Origin: Siphonodentalium dalli
Taxonomy: Eukaryota > Mollusca > Scaphopoda > Gadilida > Siphonodentaliidae
Reading direction: 5' to 3'
Assembly (NCBI GenBank): GCA_032622095.1
Contig: CP136063.1
Span: 37,112,106-37,176,105, forward strand
Length of the DNA: 64,000 nucleotides
The stretch's first letter is position 1; each line of letters opens with the position of its first letter. The notes under the pieces are model-generated. The model searched no databases. It worked only from the letters and a program-made list of their open reading frames with translations, and was not told the DNA's origin. Of this stretch, positions 1 through 11,699 are shown piece after piece. The position numbers were made by a program, and so were the translations under genes.

Positions 1-409
1 ATGTATGGAACTGTTTGAACGCTTCGCTCAGAAATTCTCCAAATAAAACACAATTCAAAAAGTCTATCACCAATAATCTATTATCACAATATAGTAATGA
101 TACTATATGTAAAATTCGAGAATGTAAATCGTGCAGAGTAACAACTTGAAATCACTGACCTTGTTATTGACATGGCCCAACAAGTATGAGTCACCCAGGC
201 ACCCTCACCTTTTTGGGGCGATGTAATAATACGTATATTTTCAGGCACGCGTACATAATTAGCTTAGCCCCAACACTAAACACATATTCGAATGTCAGAC
301 TGCCCTACAGGATAAGAAGACTTACCACTGACAAACCCTTCCACGCTCATCCTTGTTGTAAATACTCATTATTCAGCAATGAACGCTATCTCAATCATAC
401 ATGTAATGT
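1..409. other. No gene seen; AT-rich intergenic sequence
   Basis: I see only short ORFs without recognisable domains. The last part leads into the hairpin and short direct repeats annotated next and may be the 3' UTR of the same degraded repeat, but nothing here identifies it. Confidence 0.5.
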
Positions 410-545
410 TATATTACAGGGGTGGCAGGAAGACGGCCTGTACTGGCCATGCCACCCCTGCACATGTAAATATGTATACATATAATTATATAACACTGTA
501 TTGTATTAATGTGCAAATAAACATTCAAACATTCAAACATTCTAT
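410..545 (+). repeat. Hairpin plus ATTCAAAC-type tail, likely 3' end of a LINE or related repeat
   Basis: A 10-bp perfect stem (AGGGGTGGCA paired with TGCCACCCCT, about 418-460) contains a smaller GGCC/GGCC inverted repeat. About 50 bases downstream come short direct repeats of ATTCAAAC around 521-541. A stem-loop followed by short tandem tail repeats is a known 3'-end design of CR1/L2-like non-LTR retrotransposons. No coding remnant was recognised upstream, so the class is inferred. Confidence 0.35.
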
Positions 546-2578
546 ACGACAAATGTGTAAATTTACGCCAAGATGCCACTATTTCCCCGCAGAGACAAAC
601 GAAAGGTGGTGAAATGTCAGATAAATAGCATATTTTCACATTCCGGTGGCCATCTTGACCGCCATATTGGATTCTGGTGTCGGATTTCTGGCTAATTTGT
701 AATGCATAACGAATCGAGCGGAAACAAGACCACATGTGATATCATCTTTGATATAATGGTGATCAAAGAGACCTGGTGCATATAAAAAATGGCCGCCATG
801 ATGGAAGCCATCTTGTCTGGAGTCTCTGCGGCCACTTTTTTCTTGTTAACAACAGAAACAAATTAAAGAAGACATTAAGAAAGAAAATTAGTGGGGTGAA
901 GTTGAGTCCTGGTGGGGGGCGTGCAGAGATCGATCGATATCTCCTGGACTAATCGTTCCGGGTGGAATTCAGTTCACCACGCTGCCCGGAACAGCGGAAT
1001 TTTTGTTTGCCTGACATGTGTCAAATTGAACCAAATTTCATTATCGTAGCTAAAAACCCTCCTCATCAATGGGTACAGTGTTACTCGGTGGGCCGCACCG
1101 TTGGGTGTGGCGAATTTCAAAACAAAATTATCATTGAAGAGGCTAAAACCCGACCCAGAATCCCCCCATGGAAGGTTTTTATGCTGTGGTATGGAGACGG
1201 AATGGAGCAACGTAAGGGGGTAGTTGCATAGCACTCCCACGTTTCATTCTAGCTTTGAGTATATGGTCATATATGGAATGAATTGCACATTTGATACTAC
1301 CGATGCGTTGTTTAGCGAAAAACGGATAATATAAATGGGTTAAATTGGCATAAATAGTATTCCGGATGCCACCCTCTGTTATGGAGTATTCCAGATGCCA
1401 CCCCAGATTTTAGGCCGGATGCCGGATGCCAGAGGGGGTGGGGTGGTCACCCTCATACGTGTACGCGAGATGAACGCTATACTGTTCGATGTTTTGGCGG
1501 GAAATTTATAAATAGCGATGTGTTACTAAAATACTGACCTATCAAAATTGACGTTACTTATCAATTGCAAATCAAAATTAACGTTACTCATTAGTTACGA
1601 CGGTTGACCTAGTGACCTAGAGACTTAGAGACTCCAGACTCCAGTATCCGGTTCCACCTCAAAGTTCATAATAATTAACATAACTGATTAAAGTGGTCAG
1701 GAGCAAAGGTGAGTTAGACTCCATTATAAATATCGAAATATTGTAAATTTGTGGATGATATTTTTCCATAAAAATGTCAACAACTTACATTTGTTACAAC
1801 TTACAAGAGACGAAAAGTGCTGAAATTCGAAACGGCTGATTAGACCACACAAGAGCTGAATCAACATAAATAAAACATAATAACAAAACAAAATATACAA
1901 ATGATGAGCAAGCAAGCTTCATGCAAATAATTCAAATCAAATTGTCTATTTCATGCAAATTCAAATAAATAAGTAATGATTAAATAACAACTAACTGCAG
2001 TGTCATTAAGGATAATGATGTTATTATCTTGATGGAAATAAAGGAATAAAAAACAGCTGCAAAGCCGCAGGCCGCCAAAATGAAAGATCTAGAAAAAAGA
2101 AAGCAAGGATCTCCCATGTCGACCAGTCTGGTGTTGGAATCAAATTAGGAAACCTGGTCACCAGAAGACTCACAGGCGCCAATGCCCCTGTGCAGTCCTG
2201 CCTCCAGGGGAGAAGCCTGCTTTCTAAAGAATTGGTCTAAATTCTTCTAATAAGCATCTTTCTATAAACTCTGCAATTAGAATTTACTTCCCATCTCTCA
2301 AACTATTTATTTCCCAAATGACACTGCAAATATTTCAGTCGGCTAGTCACTGATTCAGCAAAAATAAGCGCAAGCTGGCATAACAATTCTAGTTTGCCTA
2401 TTGTACATTTGGAGCTTGTCTTTAATTTTCTATAGACGTTTTCACATAAAAGATTGATGGAATAGTGTCAAAGCTCGAAGCCAACAAACCGGAATTATAT
2501 TTATAACTTAATCAACCAATATTCAGCGGTTCCCCTTTAAATCGACGGTTACCAAGGAAATCCAAAGTACTGCTCATC
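546..2578. other. No supported gene; scattered degenerate repeats
   Basis: Short words such as ATGGCCGCCATGATGG and GCCATCTTG (600-840) resemble pieces of the tandem units seen at 4.8-12.7 kb. Around 1365-1440 there is a short GGATGCCACCCC-type repeat. ORFs at 962-1240 overlap on both strands and show no domain. Nothing else is identifiable. Confidence 0.4.
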
Positions 2579-3136
2579 CTAACATCGGCGAGATAAAAAA
2601 TAGTTCGCAACATTTTTATCATTTGAGTCATTATATTCACACAGGAAAGAAGGAATATAATTATGTAGTGTATTAAATTGTTGGCCAAATTTGTGTTTTT
2701 GTGCAAAAGCGAATGAAATACAAGTTTGTGCAATTTGTGGTGAATTATTACGCAAAACAATTATGTCAATAGTCCGCAGACATGACATTGAAATGTCTAT
2801 TTTGTGTAATATGATCGACAGAACACGAATATTTGTCAAGACGGAGAAATGCACATCACTGTCACTGTGGTAAGCATTTTGTGCCAATTTACGAACACCA
2901 TTTGAACGTGATATTTGATAGAAAAGTTTAGCCAGACAAGCCACAACTTGCACAAGAATGTTCAAAGGTTGCCGACGATTTTCAATTTCAGCGATTTCGC
3001 ACAAAAAATAACAATGGCAATGCCTTTGACAAATGACCGCTAAATTGCTAATCATGATATAAATTGAGAAATGATGTTTCGCAAGATGAACTACATATAG
3101 ATGTACTATTTTAATGTATGCAAAATAGCATGACAA
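2579..3136 (-). CDS. Hypothetical 185-residue ORF, unknown
   Basis: This is the longest ORF in the window not explained by a recognised mobile element. The product is rich in Ile, Leu, Cys and His, with hydrophobic stretches near the N-terminus (about residues 5-40). It has no domain, signal peptide or zinc-binding pattern that I can name. A second minus-strand frame (2512-2760) is open over the 3' part, so a frameshifted old coding sequence is possible. No splice sites, promoter or poly(A) signal support a gene. It may be a remnant of a mobile element, a single exon, or a chance ORF in AT-rich DNA. I cannot assign a function. Confidence 0.22.
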   Translation of the reverse strand: MSCYFAYIKIVHLYVVHLAKHHFSIYIMISNLAVICQRHCHCYFLCEIAEIENRRQPLNILVQVVACLAKLFYQISRSNGVRKLAQNAYHSDSDVHFSVLTNIRVLSIILHKIDISMSCLRTIDIIVLRNNSPQIAQTCISFAFAQKHKFGQQFNTLHNYIPSFLCEYNDSNDKNVANYFLSRRC

Positions 3137-4818
3137 TACGAATAATCAGTAAATAGAAGTTTATGCATATTTAAAATTAATTTTCCTAAATTCGCTGCAT
3201 CTGGACTGTAGCATGTTGGTCACTAGCTCAGTACTGACAGTAGCTGTTGTCAGTGTTGATATTTCAGTGCAGCAACCAATTCTGGTTAGAGGCACACTGG
3301 TCCAGGTGCTACCACGACTGAGTAACTTTAAATTAACCCCTGTGGTACTGGTACAGATTCTGATTTGAAAGCGGTCGTGTGATTAGGGATATTTCGAATC
3401 TTTGTATACCACTTACAAGTCTTTTATCACCGGGAATAGACTGCATAATAAATTTATATCACAAAAATCATTATATCCCCTTGAGTCTCCTTCCACGACC
3501 ATCGGGGACCTCCGTATAGTCCAATGTGTATCTATAGTATAGGCTAAGTTGCCCAATAGCCCACTGCTCATATGTATTGGCCTTCCAGTCCCGGCGCTGG
3601 TTGCTCGTGGAAGGTCTGTGTGTTACTCGTGCAACCTGCAGGTACCGGTAGGTCTGTGATGGTTCGTGTGTTCATCACGGTTGTACCATAATCGTGGCGC
3701 AGTCTAGTGTTGAAACGATTAGTGAATTTCAAAGTCGACTAGTCGAGGCCCAAAAGTCACGTTGCGTCGACTAGTCGGTACCCGATATCAAAACTTTCAA
3801 ACATAACATGGTACGGAAAATTCATTGTACATGGCGTACACTGATGACTGATGCAATGACGGTCTATTGCATAGCGCATTTCCCTGCATAGACACCAATT
3901 TATTTGGGAAATAATACAGTAAACATCTTAATATTTATCCAACACACTGAATGTAATTATATAATTAGACATGTGGTGGATAATGATTAAAAACACGATC
4001 ATTTATACAAGTTTTAAATTTATTATCGGCGTTCGAGATTTCGTTTAGGGATCACCAATAAACTGGTGCCGAGCGGTGTCACTATAAAATGTTAATGTTC
4101 CGACTAAATACGCCCTATAGTATTGGCTACGACGTTGTAGAATACCGGTACGATAACCAGTTCTTAAATCCAGTGTCATTTATATACGGTATCACCAATG
4201 ACGTCACCTTAACTTCATCCTTAAGCGACCTTCACACAGATCGCATCATAACCCGACGGTGCGAGATCAATTGAAATATACACAGTGTCTAGATCAAAGC
4301 GGTCTCCGACAAACGATAAAGCAGCATCAATCATTGCCATCGTGTCGCAGTGATGTCTTTGACCTCAAACGACGAGTGAGACATTGTCTTGTCAATTTCA
4401 TTCTTTCAATTAATAGTCGGGTCACCATCTATATTAGTACTAGTAACACTGTCAATTCCGGGTGCCACCAAACGTTATACTTACCATAACTTACACGCAG
4501 TTTACACCGTTTATGCCGGAATCGATCTTGAAAATGTTATACATGTAACTAATACACGTTGTCCCCACATCCGGTTGTAACTAGCAATCTGATTGGCTAC
4601 AACGTCACGTTTAAATCACCATGCCCCCGTCACCCTTGACGGCGGGGTATAAGAGAATATGCGCCAAACATCGGGGGTATATGAGCACGCGAAACATCAG
4701 GGGTATATGAATGACCCTTGAACTCGCAGTTTCCACCAATCGTGATGTTGCTCTCGCACTCCGAATTTGACGTCACCTGACCCCGGGTCCTTACATGTAG
4801 GTCAGCTACTGAATTATT
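3137..4818. other. No supported gene
   Basis: The stretch contains a CGACTAGTCGA-type palindromic repeat near 3733-3775, echoed near 6695-6730. This looks like the end of an old dispersed element. A few ORFs of 60-76 codons near 4089-4580 have no domains. Nothing else is supportable. Confidence 0.4.
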
Positions 4819-5967
4819 AGCTCAACTTACTTTGTAAGTTTGAGCTATTGCCATGGGTTGGCGTCCGTGTGTCTGTGTGTCTGTCAACAATTTCCTTTGG
4901 CGCGGGCTACATGTCGTACCTTTGGTTTGATCATTGACATTGACATGTAGATGGGAACGAGTCATTTTGGGGTCATTCGGCGAAAAAACATGGCCGCTGG
5001 CGGCCATCTTGGATTTCAAAATTAAATCCATTGGCGCGGTCTACAGGTAGTACTGTTCGTCTGATAATCATGAAATTTGTCATGGATGTTAATATTGACA
5101 TGTAGATGGGAATGAGTCATTTTGGGGTCGTTCTGTCAAAAAAAATGGCCGCCAACAGCCATTTTGGATTTTACTCTTCGCATGACTAAATCCTTTGGCG
5201 TGGGCTGCAGGTCGTAGCTTTAGTCGGATCTTCATGAAATTTTTCATGGATGTTAACAATGAAATGTAGATTGGAACGAGTCATTTTGGGGTCGTTCGGC
5301 CAAAAAACATGGCCGCCAGCAGCCATCTTGGATTTTACTCTTTGCATGACTAAATCCTTTGGCGCGGGCTACAGGTCGTAGCTTTAGTCCGATCTTCATG
5401 AAATTTATCATGGATGTTAACAATGACATGTAGACGGGAACGAGTCCTTTTGAGGTTATTCAGCCAAAAACATGGCCGCTGGAGGCCATCTTGGATTTCA
5501 AAATTAAATCCATTGGTGCGGGCTACAGGTCGTACTATTCGACTGATAATCATGAAATTTGTCATGGATGTTAATATTGAAATGTAGATGGGATCGAGTC
5601 ATTTTGGGGTCGTTCGGCCAAAAAACATGGCCACCAGCAGCCATCTTGGATTTTACTCTTTACATGACTAAATCCTTTGGCGCGGGCTGCAGGTCGTAGC
5701 TTTTGTCGGATCTTCATGAAATTTGTCATGGATGTTAACAATGACATGTAGATGGGAACGAGTCATTTTGAGGTCATTCAGCCCAAAAACATGGCCGCCA
5801 GCAGCCATCTTGGATTTTACTCTTTGCATGACTAAATCCTTTGGCACAGCTACATGTACATGTAGGTTAGACATTTCAATTAGCACCTTTCCTATTCCTC
5901 CATTTACTGTCAACCATTAAATTATTCCCTTACCTAAGTTGAGCTACAGTGTCATTGACACTTTCAT
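4819..5967 (+). mobile_element. HINE-like element, copy 1: tandem-unit core with subterminal inverted repeats
   Basis: The 5' end is AGCTCAACTTACTTTG followed by TAAGTTTGAGCT, itself a hairpin. The 3' end carries the inverse subterminal repeat TAAGTTGAGC (5935-5944), then the hairpin AGTGTCATTGACACT (5948-5962) and CTTTCAT. Between them lie about six tandem units of roughly 130-165 bp, each with the words GGCGCGGGCTACAGGTCGTA and AACATGGCCGCC. Short subterminal inverted repeats, a 3' stem-loop and a minisatellite core are the published hallmarks of Helentron-associated non-autonomous elements; assignment to that group is inference. No coding capacity is seen; small ORFs here are unit-derived. 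Confidence 0.6.
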
Positions 5968-6019
5968 TCTTATTGGTGTGAATTAATCCGATAACCTATG
6001 AAAAACACACTTCAATTAA

Positions 6020-6513
6020 AGGTACGGTAGGCCTTGTCGGTGGGTATCCTGTAAAAATATTTCCACCCGTCAAAAACCGCCACAAACAGAAAGAACATCA
6101 AAATATAGACAAACTTTGTCCGTATACAAATAAGAAATATCGCATAAACAGTATGTTATTGTCATTTGTTTGACCATTGTTATGTAAACAAAATCATAAA
6201 AAGTTACTTTTCTGGTGTTTATTTATATTATGATGGTAAACATAAAGAGCGTTCTTCGTTTGTGAATTCCTGATATGGAACAAATAAAGAGCGTTTATGC
6301 CATTTTTGTGTGATTAGCCAGTAGCATTGTGCTGTCTTCTGTAACACAATCAGGCTCTTGCTTGGGTAAAATATAGTAGGTCTTTATGATAACATGCTGT
6401 TTATGCGATAGGCATGGCATATATGAACGAAACTGTATGCATTTTAATGTTTTTCTGTTTACGGTGATTGGAACAAATATGAATATTTTCGACAACGAAG
6501 GCCTCATGTGCCT
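6020..6513. mobile_element. TTAA-flanked MITE (494 bp, family with AGGTACGG end)
   Basis: TTAA lies at 6016-6019 and at 6514-6517. The ends are inverted and imperfect: AGGTACGGTAGGCCTT on the left, and AGGCACATGAGGCCTT when the right end is read in reverse. Inner segments also pair: TATCGCATAAACAGTATGTT near 6130 and its near-complement around 6385-6410. No ORF of note. The terminal layout matches the other TTAA-bounded elements in this window, but the end sequence differs. Confidence 0.55.
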
Positions 6514-6517
6514 TTAA

Positions 6518-7483
6518 GGAGACATGGTTATTGTTGTGGGGACAAAATCGTTATCTCCGGCAACATCGTGGGGTACATGGAGATTTAATACCTGTATGTC
6601 TCTTTTTGAACCCCTCGGCTCCGCCTCAGGGTTCAAAATCGACATCCAGGTATTAAATCTACATGAACCCCGATGTTGCCGAAGATAACTAATAATGTTT
6701 CGACTAGTCGACAGCAAAATTCCGAGTCGATTAATTGTTTCAACCCTACTAGTATGGCGTACACGGGTTTCCTCCATCACATAAAACCAGCAATGTCGTT
6801 ATATAGCCTGGCCCCAGCTGGCAGCTGCCAAAGCGAGTAGGGGTGCCGCGATTAATCGTATAATCGATGAACCCTTGATAAAGCCGATAATTGATACCAT
6901 TTCCGTCGTCGATTAATCTGCGTTATTTATTTCGGTAGTTGGAAAATTCCGGTTATTGTTGAATACCCTGATTGTTTTACACAGTTTAATATATAACATC
7001 ATGTATCAAAGAGATTCGAGTCATTTATATTCTTCAAATTGCATGGCGGCACTGCAGCTTTGAACTTATGCCGACATCGTTGTATATTTCTACAAGAAAG
7101 GCGGCAAGTGCTATGTCTTTGAAATGGGCTGTCTGTCAGTGAACTGAATGACCTCGGCCTTGAATCTCATTGGACCAAAGGGGAGTTGATTGACATTCTC
7201 TCGAAATCAGGGAACCTACGGCATTTTAATCAGCGATATTCTCGGCGGTGTCATTTGCAGCAAGTACTAGTATACTTTGTTTGTATTTATAAGTATGCTT
7301 AGATGTTACTAGTACAGGCTATCGCTTATAGTGTGGTGACTGCTAAATGAAATTAACTATTACCAAATACTTAACTTGTTCTGAGTCCTGAAATTTGCGG
7401 GCAGGGGCCCACCTTTGTAATTGTTATCCATGCTCTGAAAGTTCACTGAAACTTATAGTTTCCGTAACATTAGATTCCTTTTC
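6518..7483. other. No supported gene
   Basis: The part near 6695-6730 repeats the CGACTAGTCGA-type word seen near 3.75 kb. The rest is low-complexity AT-rich sequence with no ORF over about 90 codons carrying a recognisable domain. Confidence 0.4.
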
Positions 7484-8473
7484 AGCTCAACTTACTTTGT
7501 AAGTTTGAGCTATTGCCATGGTTTGGCGTCCGTGTGTGCGTGTGTCCATGTGTGCGTGTGTCCGTCAACAATTTCCTTTGGCGCGGGCTACAGGTCGTAC
7601 CTTTCGTCTGATCTTTATGACATTTGTCATGAGTGTTGACATTGACATGTAGATGGGAACGAGTCATTTTGGTGTCATTCGGCAAAAAAACATGGCCACT
7701 GGCGGCCATCTTGGATTTCAAAATTTAATCCATTGGTGCGGGCTACAGGTCGTACTGTTTGTCTGATCATCATGACATTTGTCATGGATGTTAATATTGA
7801 CATGTAGATGGGAACGAGTGATTTTGGGGACATTCGGTCAAAAAAACATGGCCGCCAGCAGCCATCTTGTTTTTACTCTTTGCATGACTAAATCCTTTGG
7901 CGCGGGCTACAGGTCGTACCTTTTGTCCGATGTTTATGAAATTTGTCATGAATGTTGCCATTGACATGTAGATTGGAACGAGTCATTTTGGGGTAATTCG
8001 GCAAAAAAACATGGCTGCTGGCAGCCATCTTGGATTTCAAACTTCAATCCATTGGCGCGGGCTACAGGTCGTACTGTCTGTCTGATCATCATGAAATTTG
8101 TCATGGATGGTAATATTGAGTGATTTTGGGGACGTTCGGTCAAAAAACATGGCCGCCAGCAGCCATCTTGGATGTTACTCTTTGCATGACTAAATCATTT
8201 GGCGCGGGCTATAGGTTGTAGCTTTTGTCGGAATTTCATGAAATTTATCATGGATGTTAACAATGACTCGTATATGGGAACGAGTCCTTTTGGGGTCAAT
8301 TGGCCAAAAAACATGGCCGCCAGGAGCCATCTTGGATTTTACTCTTTGCATGACTAAATCCTTTGGCACATGTTTGACATTTCAATTAGCACCTTTCCTA
8401 TTCCTCCATTTACTGTCAACCATTAAATTATTCCCCTACCTAAGTTGAGCTACAGTGTCATTGACACTTTCAT
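7484..8473 (+). mobile_element. HINE-like element, copy 2
   Basis: It has the same 5' end (AGCTCAACTTACTTTG) and 3' end (TAAGTTGAGCTACAGTGTC, hairpin, CTTTCAT) as the copy at 4819-5967. About five tandem units of ~160 bp lie between. Both flanks differ from copy 1 immediately outside these limits, so the termini are real. The ORFs at 7482-8448 are translations of the repeat units and should not be called genes. Confidence 0.6.
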
Positions 8474-9217
8474 TTTTAGGAACCACCGTCAGTCCGTCGT
8501 ACATTCCTACTTTGATATTGCTTTTATGTTTGCATGTTAAATTAATAGCTACACATATTACAACCATGACATAGCCGAGAACTGTGCTTGTATTGAATAC
8601 ATTGTGCTCATTATTCATTACCGGTGGTTTATTATGCACTTTATTAACACAAAAATTACATCAGCCGATGCCTCAAACAAGCAGCGATAGAAGTTAACCA
8701 GCACCCAGCCAACATGGCAATAGGCCATATTACGGAATACTTCTACTGATGTTATTATTATTATGTACGATTAATCGATTATAGTTGATTATTGACGACC
8801 AATTATCAAAATCAATAATCGTGGCACCTCTATATATATATTGTATATTGTGTTACTCAGCTCAATCAAATGTTTTTTTTTTATTTAAAATTTGAAACGA
8901 TATAAATATATTAAAAAACAATTCAGGCACACATATATATTTTTTACTATATATAGATTTTTTACTTTCAACCCTTGTTGGGACCCACCCACCCCGCGTC
9001 CAATTTTTTTTCCATTTTTGTGTAGCTCCTGGGGAGGTCGGGAAAAAATTTCAGGCACTTATGCTGATTTTTTTTACAGCGGCCATCTTGGATTTCAGAA
9101 TTTGGAACCCGATAACTGGACCACCCAGCCTGGAAACAAATTTGTTCACCCACCCCCCTTTTAACACTAAAACAGAGATTTGAGGGGGGTGGTGAATTCA
9201 GCTGTACATAGTGATAT
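8474..9217. other. No supported gene
   Basis: AT-rich, with a TATATATA run near 8832-8848. The segment 8970-9160 resembles the flanks of the duplicated block that follows (words such as CCACCCACCCC). No coding domain is seen. Confidence 0.4.
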
Positions 9218-9960
9218 ATGAATTTCTGTGCATATTATTTATCATGGATGTTAACATTGACATGTACCATAAATAGGAACAAGTCATTTTGAGGTCATTC
9301 GGCCAAAAAACATGGCTGCCAGTGGCCATCTTGGATTTCAAAATACAACACAATAACTGCATGGAGTCAGTTTAGCAGTTAGAATTACATTATTTCTCTT
9401 AATATTCTAAGGTGTTTTAAGCCAAACTCATTGCAAAAAAAAACTTGCAGGAAAACAATTTGAGTTGCGGAAAAAATTGTTTGTTGGTCCACCCACCCCG
9501 GCATACGTGCCCGGAAAAATGTTTATCCCCCCCTGTTTTTGGCAGATTTTTCTGAACATTTTTTTACCCCCCCCCCTTTACCACCAAAACAGATTTTCGG
9601 GGGGAGGGGCATTAACTGTAAACATCTGTTCCGGTATATGAATTTCTGTGCATACTATTTGTCATGGATGTTAACATTGACTTGTAAATATGAACAAGTC
9701 ATTTTGAGGTCATTCGGCCAAAAAACATGGCTGCCAGTGGTCAAAATTTTCCAAAAAATACAACATGATAACTGCCTGTAGTCAGTTTAGCAGTTAGAAT
9801 TACATAATTTCTCTTATTCTAAGGTGTTTTAAGCCAAACTCATTGCAAAAACAGCCAAAAGACTTGCAGGAAAAAAAAATAGTGAGTTGCGGAAAAAATT
9901 GTTTGTTGGTCCCATGGATGACCCACCCTCCCCGATATACCGGTACATGCCTGGAAATTG
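9218..9960 (+). repeat. Direct tandem duplication, ~421 bp period, containing a HINE-type unit fragment
   Basis: The sequence starting GAATTTCTGTGCATA (about 9218) recurs at about 9639 with the same order of landmarks: ATGGATGTTAACATTGAC, AAAAAACATGGCTGCCAGTG, CAGTTTAGCAGTTAGAATTA, a poly-A-rich stretch, and GTTGCGGAAAAAATTGTTTG. Each copy holds one fragment of the ~160 bp unit found in the HINE-like elements. No gene. Confidence 0.6.
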
Positions 9961-10449
9961 TTTTTTGCCCGCCTCGGAGTTTACTCCTGCTCGCATTAAT
10001 GTTTTACTTTATCGATGTACATGTACATGTATGGTAAGATGTATTTCATCGAGTTACTGGATATGGATTTGGGGTTTTATATCATCAAAACACGTCATTG
10101 GTAGAGTGTCCCATATAGAATGACCCATGTTTTTTGTTCAAATTCTCGAGAAGTGTCTGCAGTGAAAGTTTTACTGAATGAAACTTAAATTTACCCCGAA
10201 ATTCCAAATGCAATCAACTAAGATTATGTTTTTCTCAAGAACTGATATCTGAATTTTCTCCGAACTACTGCAACAGCATACTTTAAATAGGCATTGCCTA
10301 TCATATACATCTTCCATTGGTTGGTATAACTTCTAAATTGACTACATGTACATGTACTTTTATCTAATTAGACTAGCCCTGGTGTGGAAAATTCTTAAAT
10401 TTTATAGCCCGATGTGCTGTTTACCGACGCCTGCACCGGGGTTTACTGC
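9961..10449. other. No supported gene
   Basis: Non-coding sequence with ACATGTACATGTA words near 10017-10030 and 10344-10358. No domain-bearing ORF. Confidence 0.4.
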
Positions 10450-10765
10450 CCGCAGTTGGTATTATAGGATGACCAGCATGTTAATTTTGTGAGGTAAACA
10501 AACTTAACAAGAAAACCCGCGAAAACAAAACAAAATCATATTTAATGTTTTAAGTTATTTCCTTCATAAAAAGGATCTTCGTGATAATGAACCCTCTCAA
10601 TACTTTAGAATATATAATTAACCTTAAAATAACAAAAACCTTCGGAATAGAGAACCTTCGGAATAGCGAACCTTCGGAATAGTGAACCTTCGGAATAGCG
10701 AACATTCAGAGAACCTTCGGAATAGTGGACCTTCGGGATAGCGAACATTCGGAATAGAGACATGC
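10450..10765 (+). repeat. 16-bp minisatellite locus 1 with conserved flank
   Basis: From about 10638 the unit AACCTTCGGAATAGCG repeats with small changes. The preceding ~110 bp (including AAACAAAACAAAATCATATT and TTATTTCCTTCATAAAAAGG) recurs before locus 2 and, inverted, beside locus 3. This indicates one dispersed repeat family with a variable minisatellite end. Because 16 is not a multiple of 3, the array reads open in several frames, giving false Ser-Glu-Gly/Arg-Arg-Phe ORFs. Confidence 0.65.
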
Positions 10766-10929
10766 CCCCAATATTCATATTATATGCCCAGTGTTAAAAG
10801 GTATGGGCCCATAAATTTCTAAATTTTGCCCTTAAAATATTGAACCCCAAATTGGAGCCCGCGCAGAACAGAACTTAAGTCAACTGTACCTGTGTCATGT
10901 CCCAATGCAGGAGGGTCCATATATACCGC

Positions 10930-11240
10930 AACATTCATATTATATGCCAAGAATTCAAAGGTATGGGCACACGTAATGACATTAAATCTCAAGAAAACCC
11001 GCGAGAACAAAACAAAATCACATTTAATGTTTTAAGTTATTTCCTTCATAAAAAGAATTTTCGTGATAATGAACCCTCTCAATACTGTAGAATATAGAAT
11101 TAACCTTAAACAAAAACCTTCGGAATAGAGAACCTTCGGAATAGCGAACCTTCGAAATAGCAAATATTCAGAATGGTCAATCGAGAACCTTCGGAATAGT
11201 GGACCTTCGGAATAGCGACCTTCAGAATAGAGACATGTCC
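10930..11240 (+). repeat. 16-bp minisatellite locus 2 with conserved flank
   Basis: Second copy of the family seen at 10450-10765, in the same orientation. It has the flank CAAGAAAACCCGCGAGAACA near 10993 and the 16-bp units from about 11114. The ORFs 11032-11366 on the minus strand are translations of the array. Confidence 0.65.
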
Positions 11241-11699
11241 CCAAATTACACCGGTGGCGTAAACACATGTGCTAATCTTTGTCGGACTATTGTGACTCTG
11301 TCGGTACGGTTTACTCAAGTACGAGAAATACCTAATCACCCATAATGCATTCGCCCATTGGTCCACGCGTATATAAAATTACCAAAACATCTTACACCTG
11401 TGGCGTAAATGAAAGCAAATTTCAATTTAGGCCAAAACTTTGTCTGGATGGCAGCCTTCTTAATTCAGATTGTTTGTTCTAACTGGGCTGGCACTCAGGT
11501 TCAATTAGTCATTTACTTACCGGGTAGGACAATATAGTATCATCAGGGGTGGGGATTGTGGGGGCTGGAAATATCTACAGTTCACCTTGTCCTTTAGTAT
11601 ACTACCATTAATGTGAAGCAGGCCCGTATAGAAGCGTCGTATATGAGCAGCACAAAAGGGGACGGGTAGCGAGGCGCGTTACAGGCCCCTGTGGTTTTT
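11241..11699. other. No supported gene
   Basis: Ordinary intergenic sequence between the minisatellite and the third HINE-like copy. No ORF or repeat that I can name. Confidence 0.4.
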
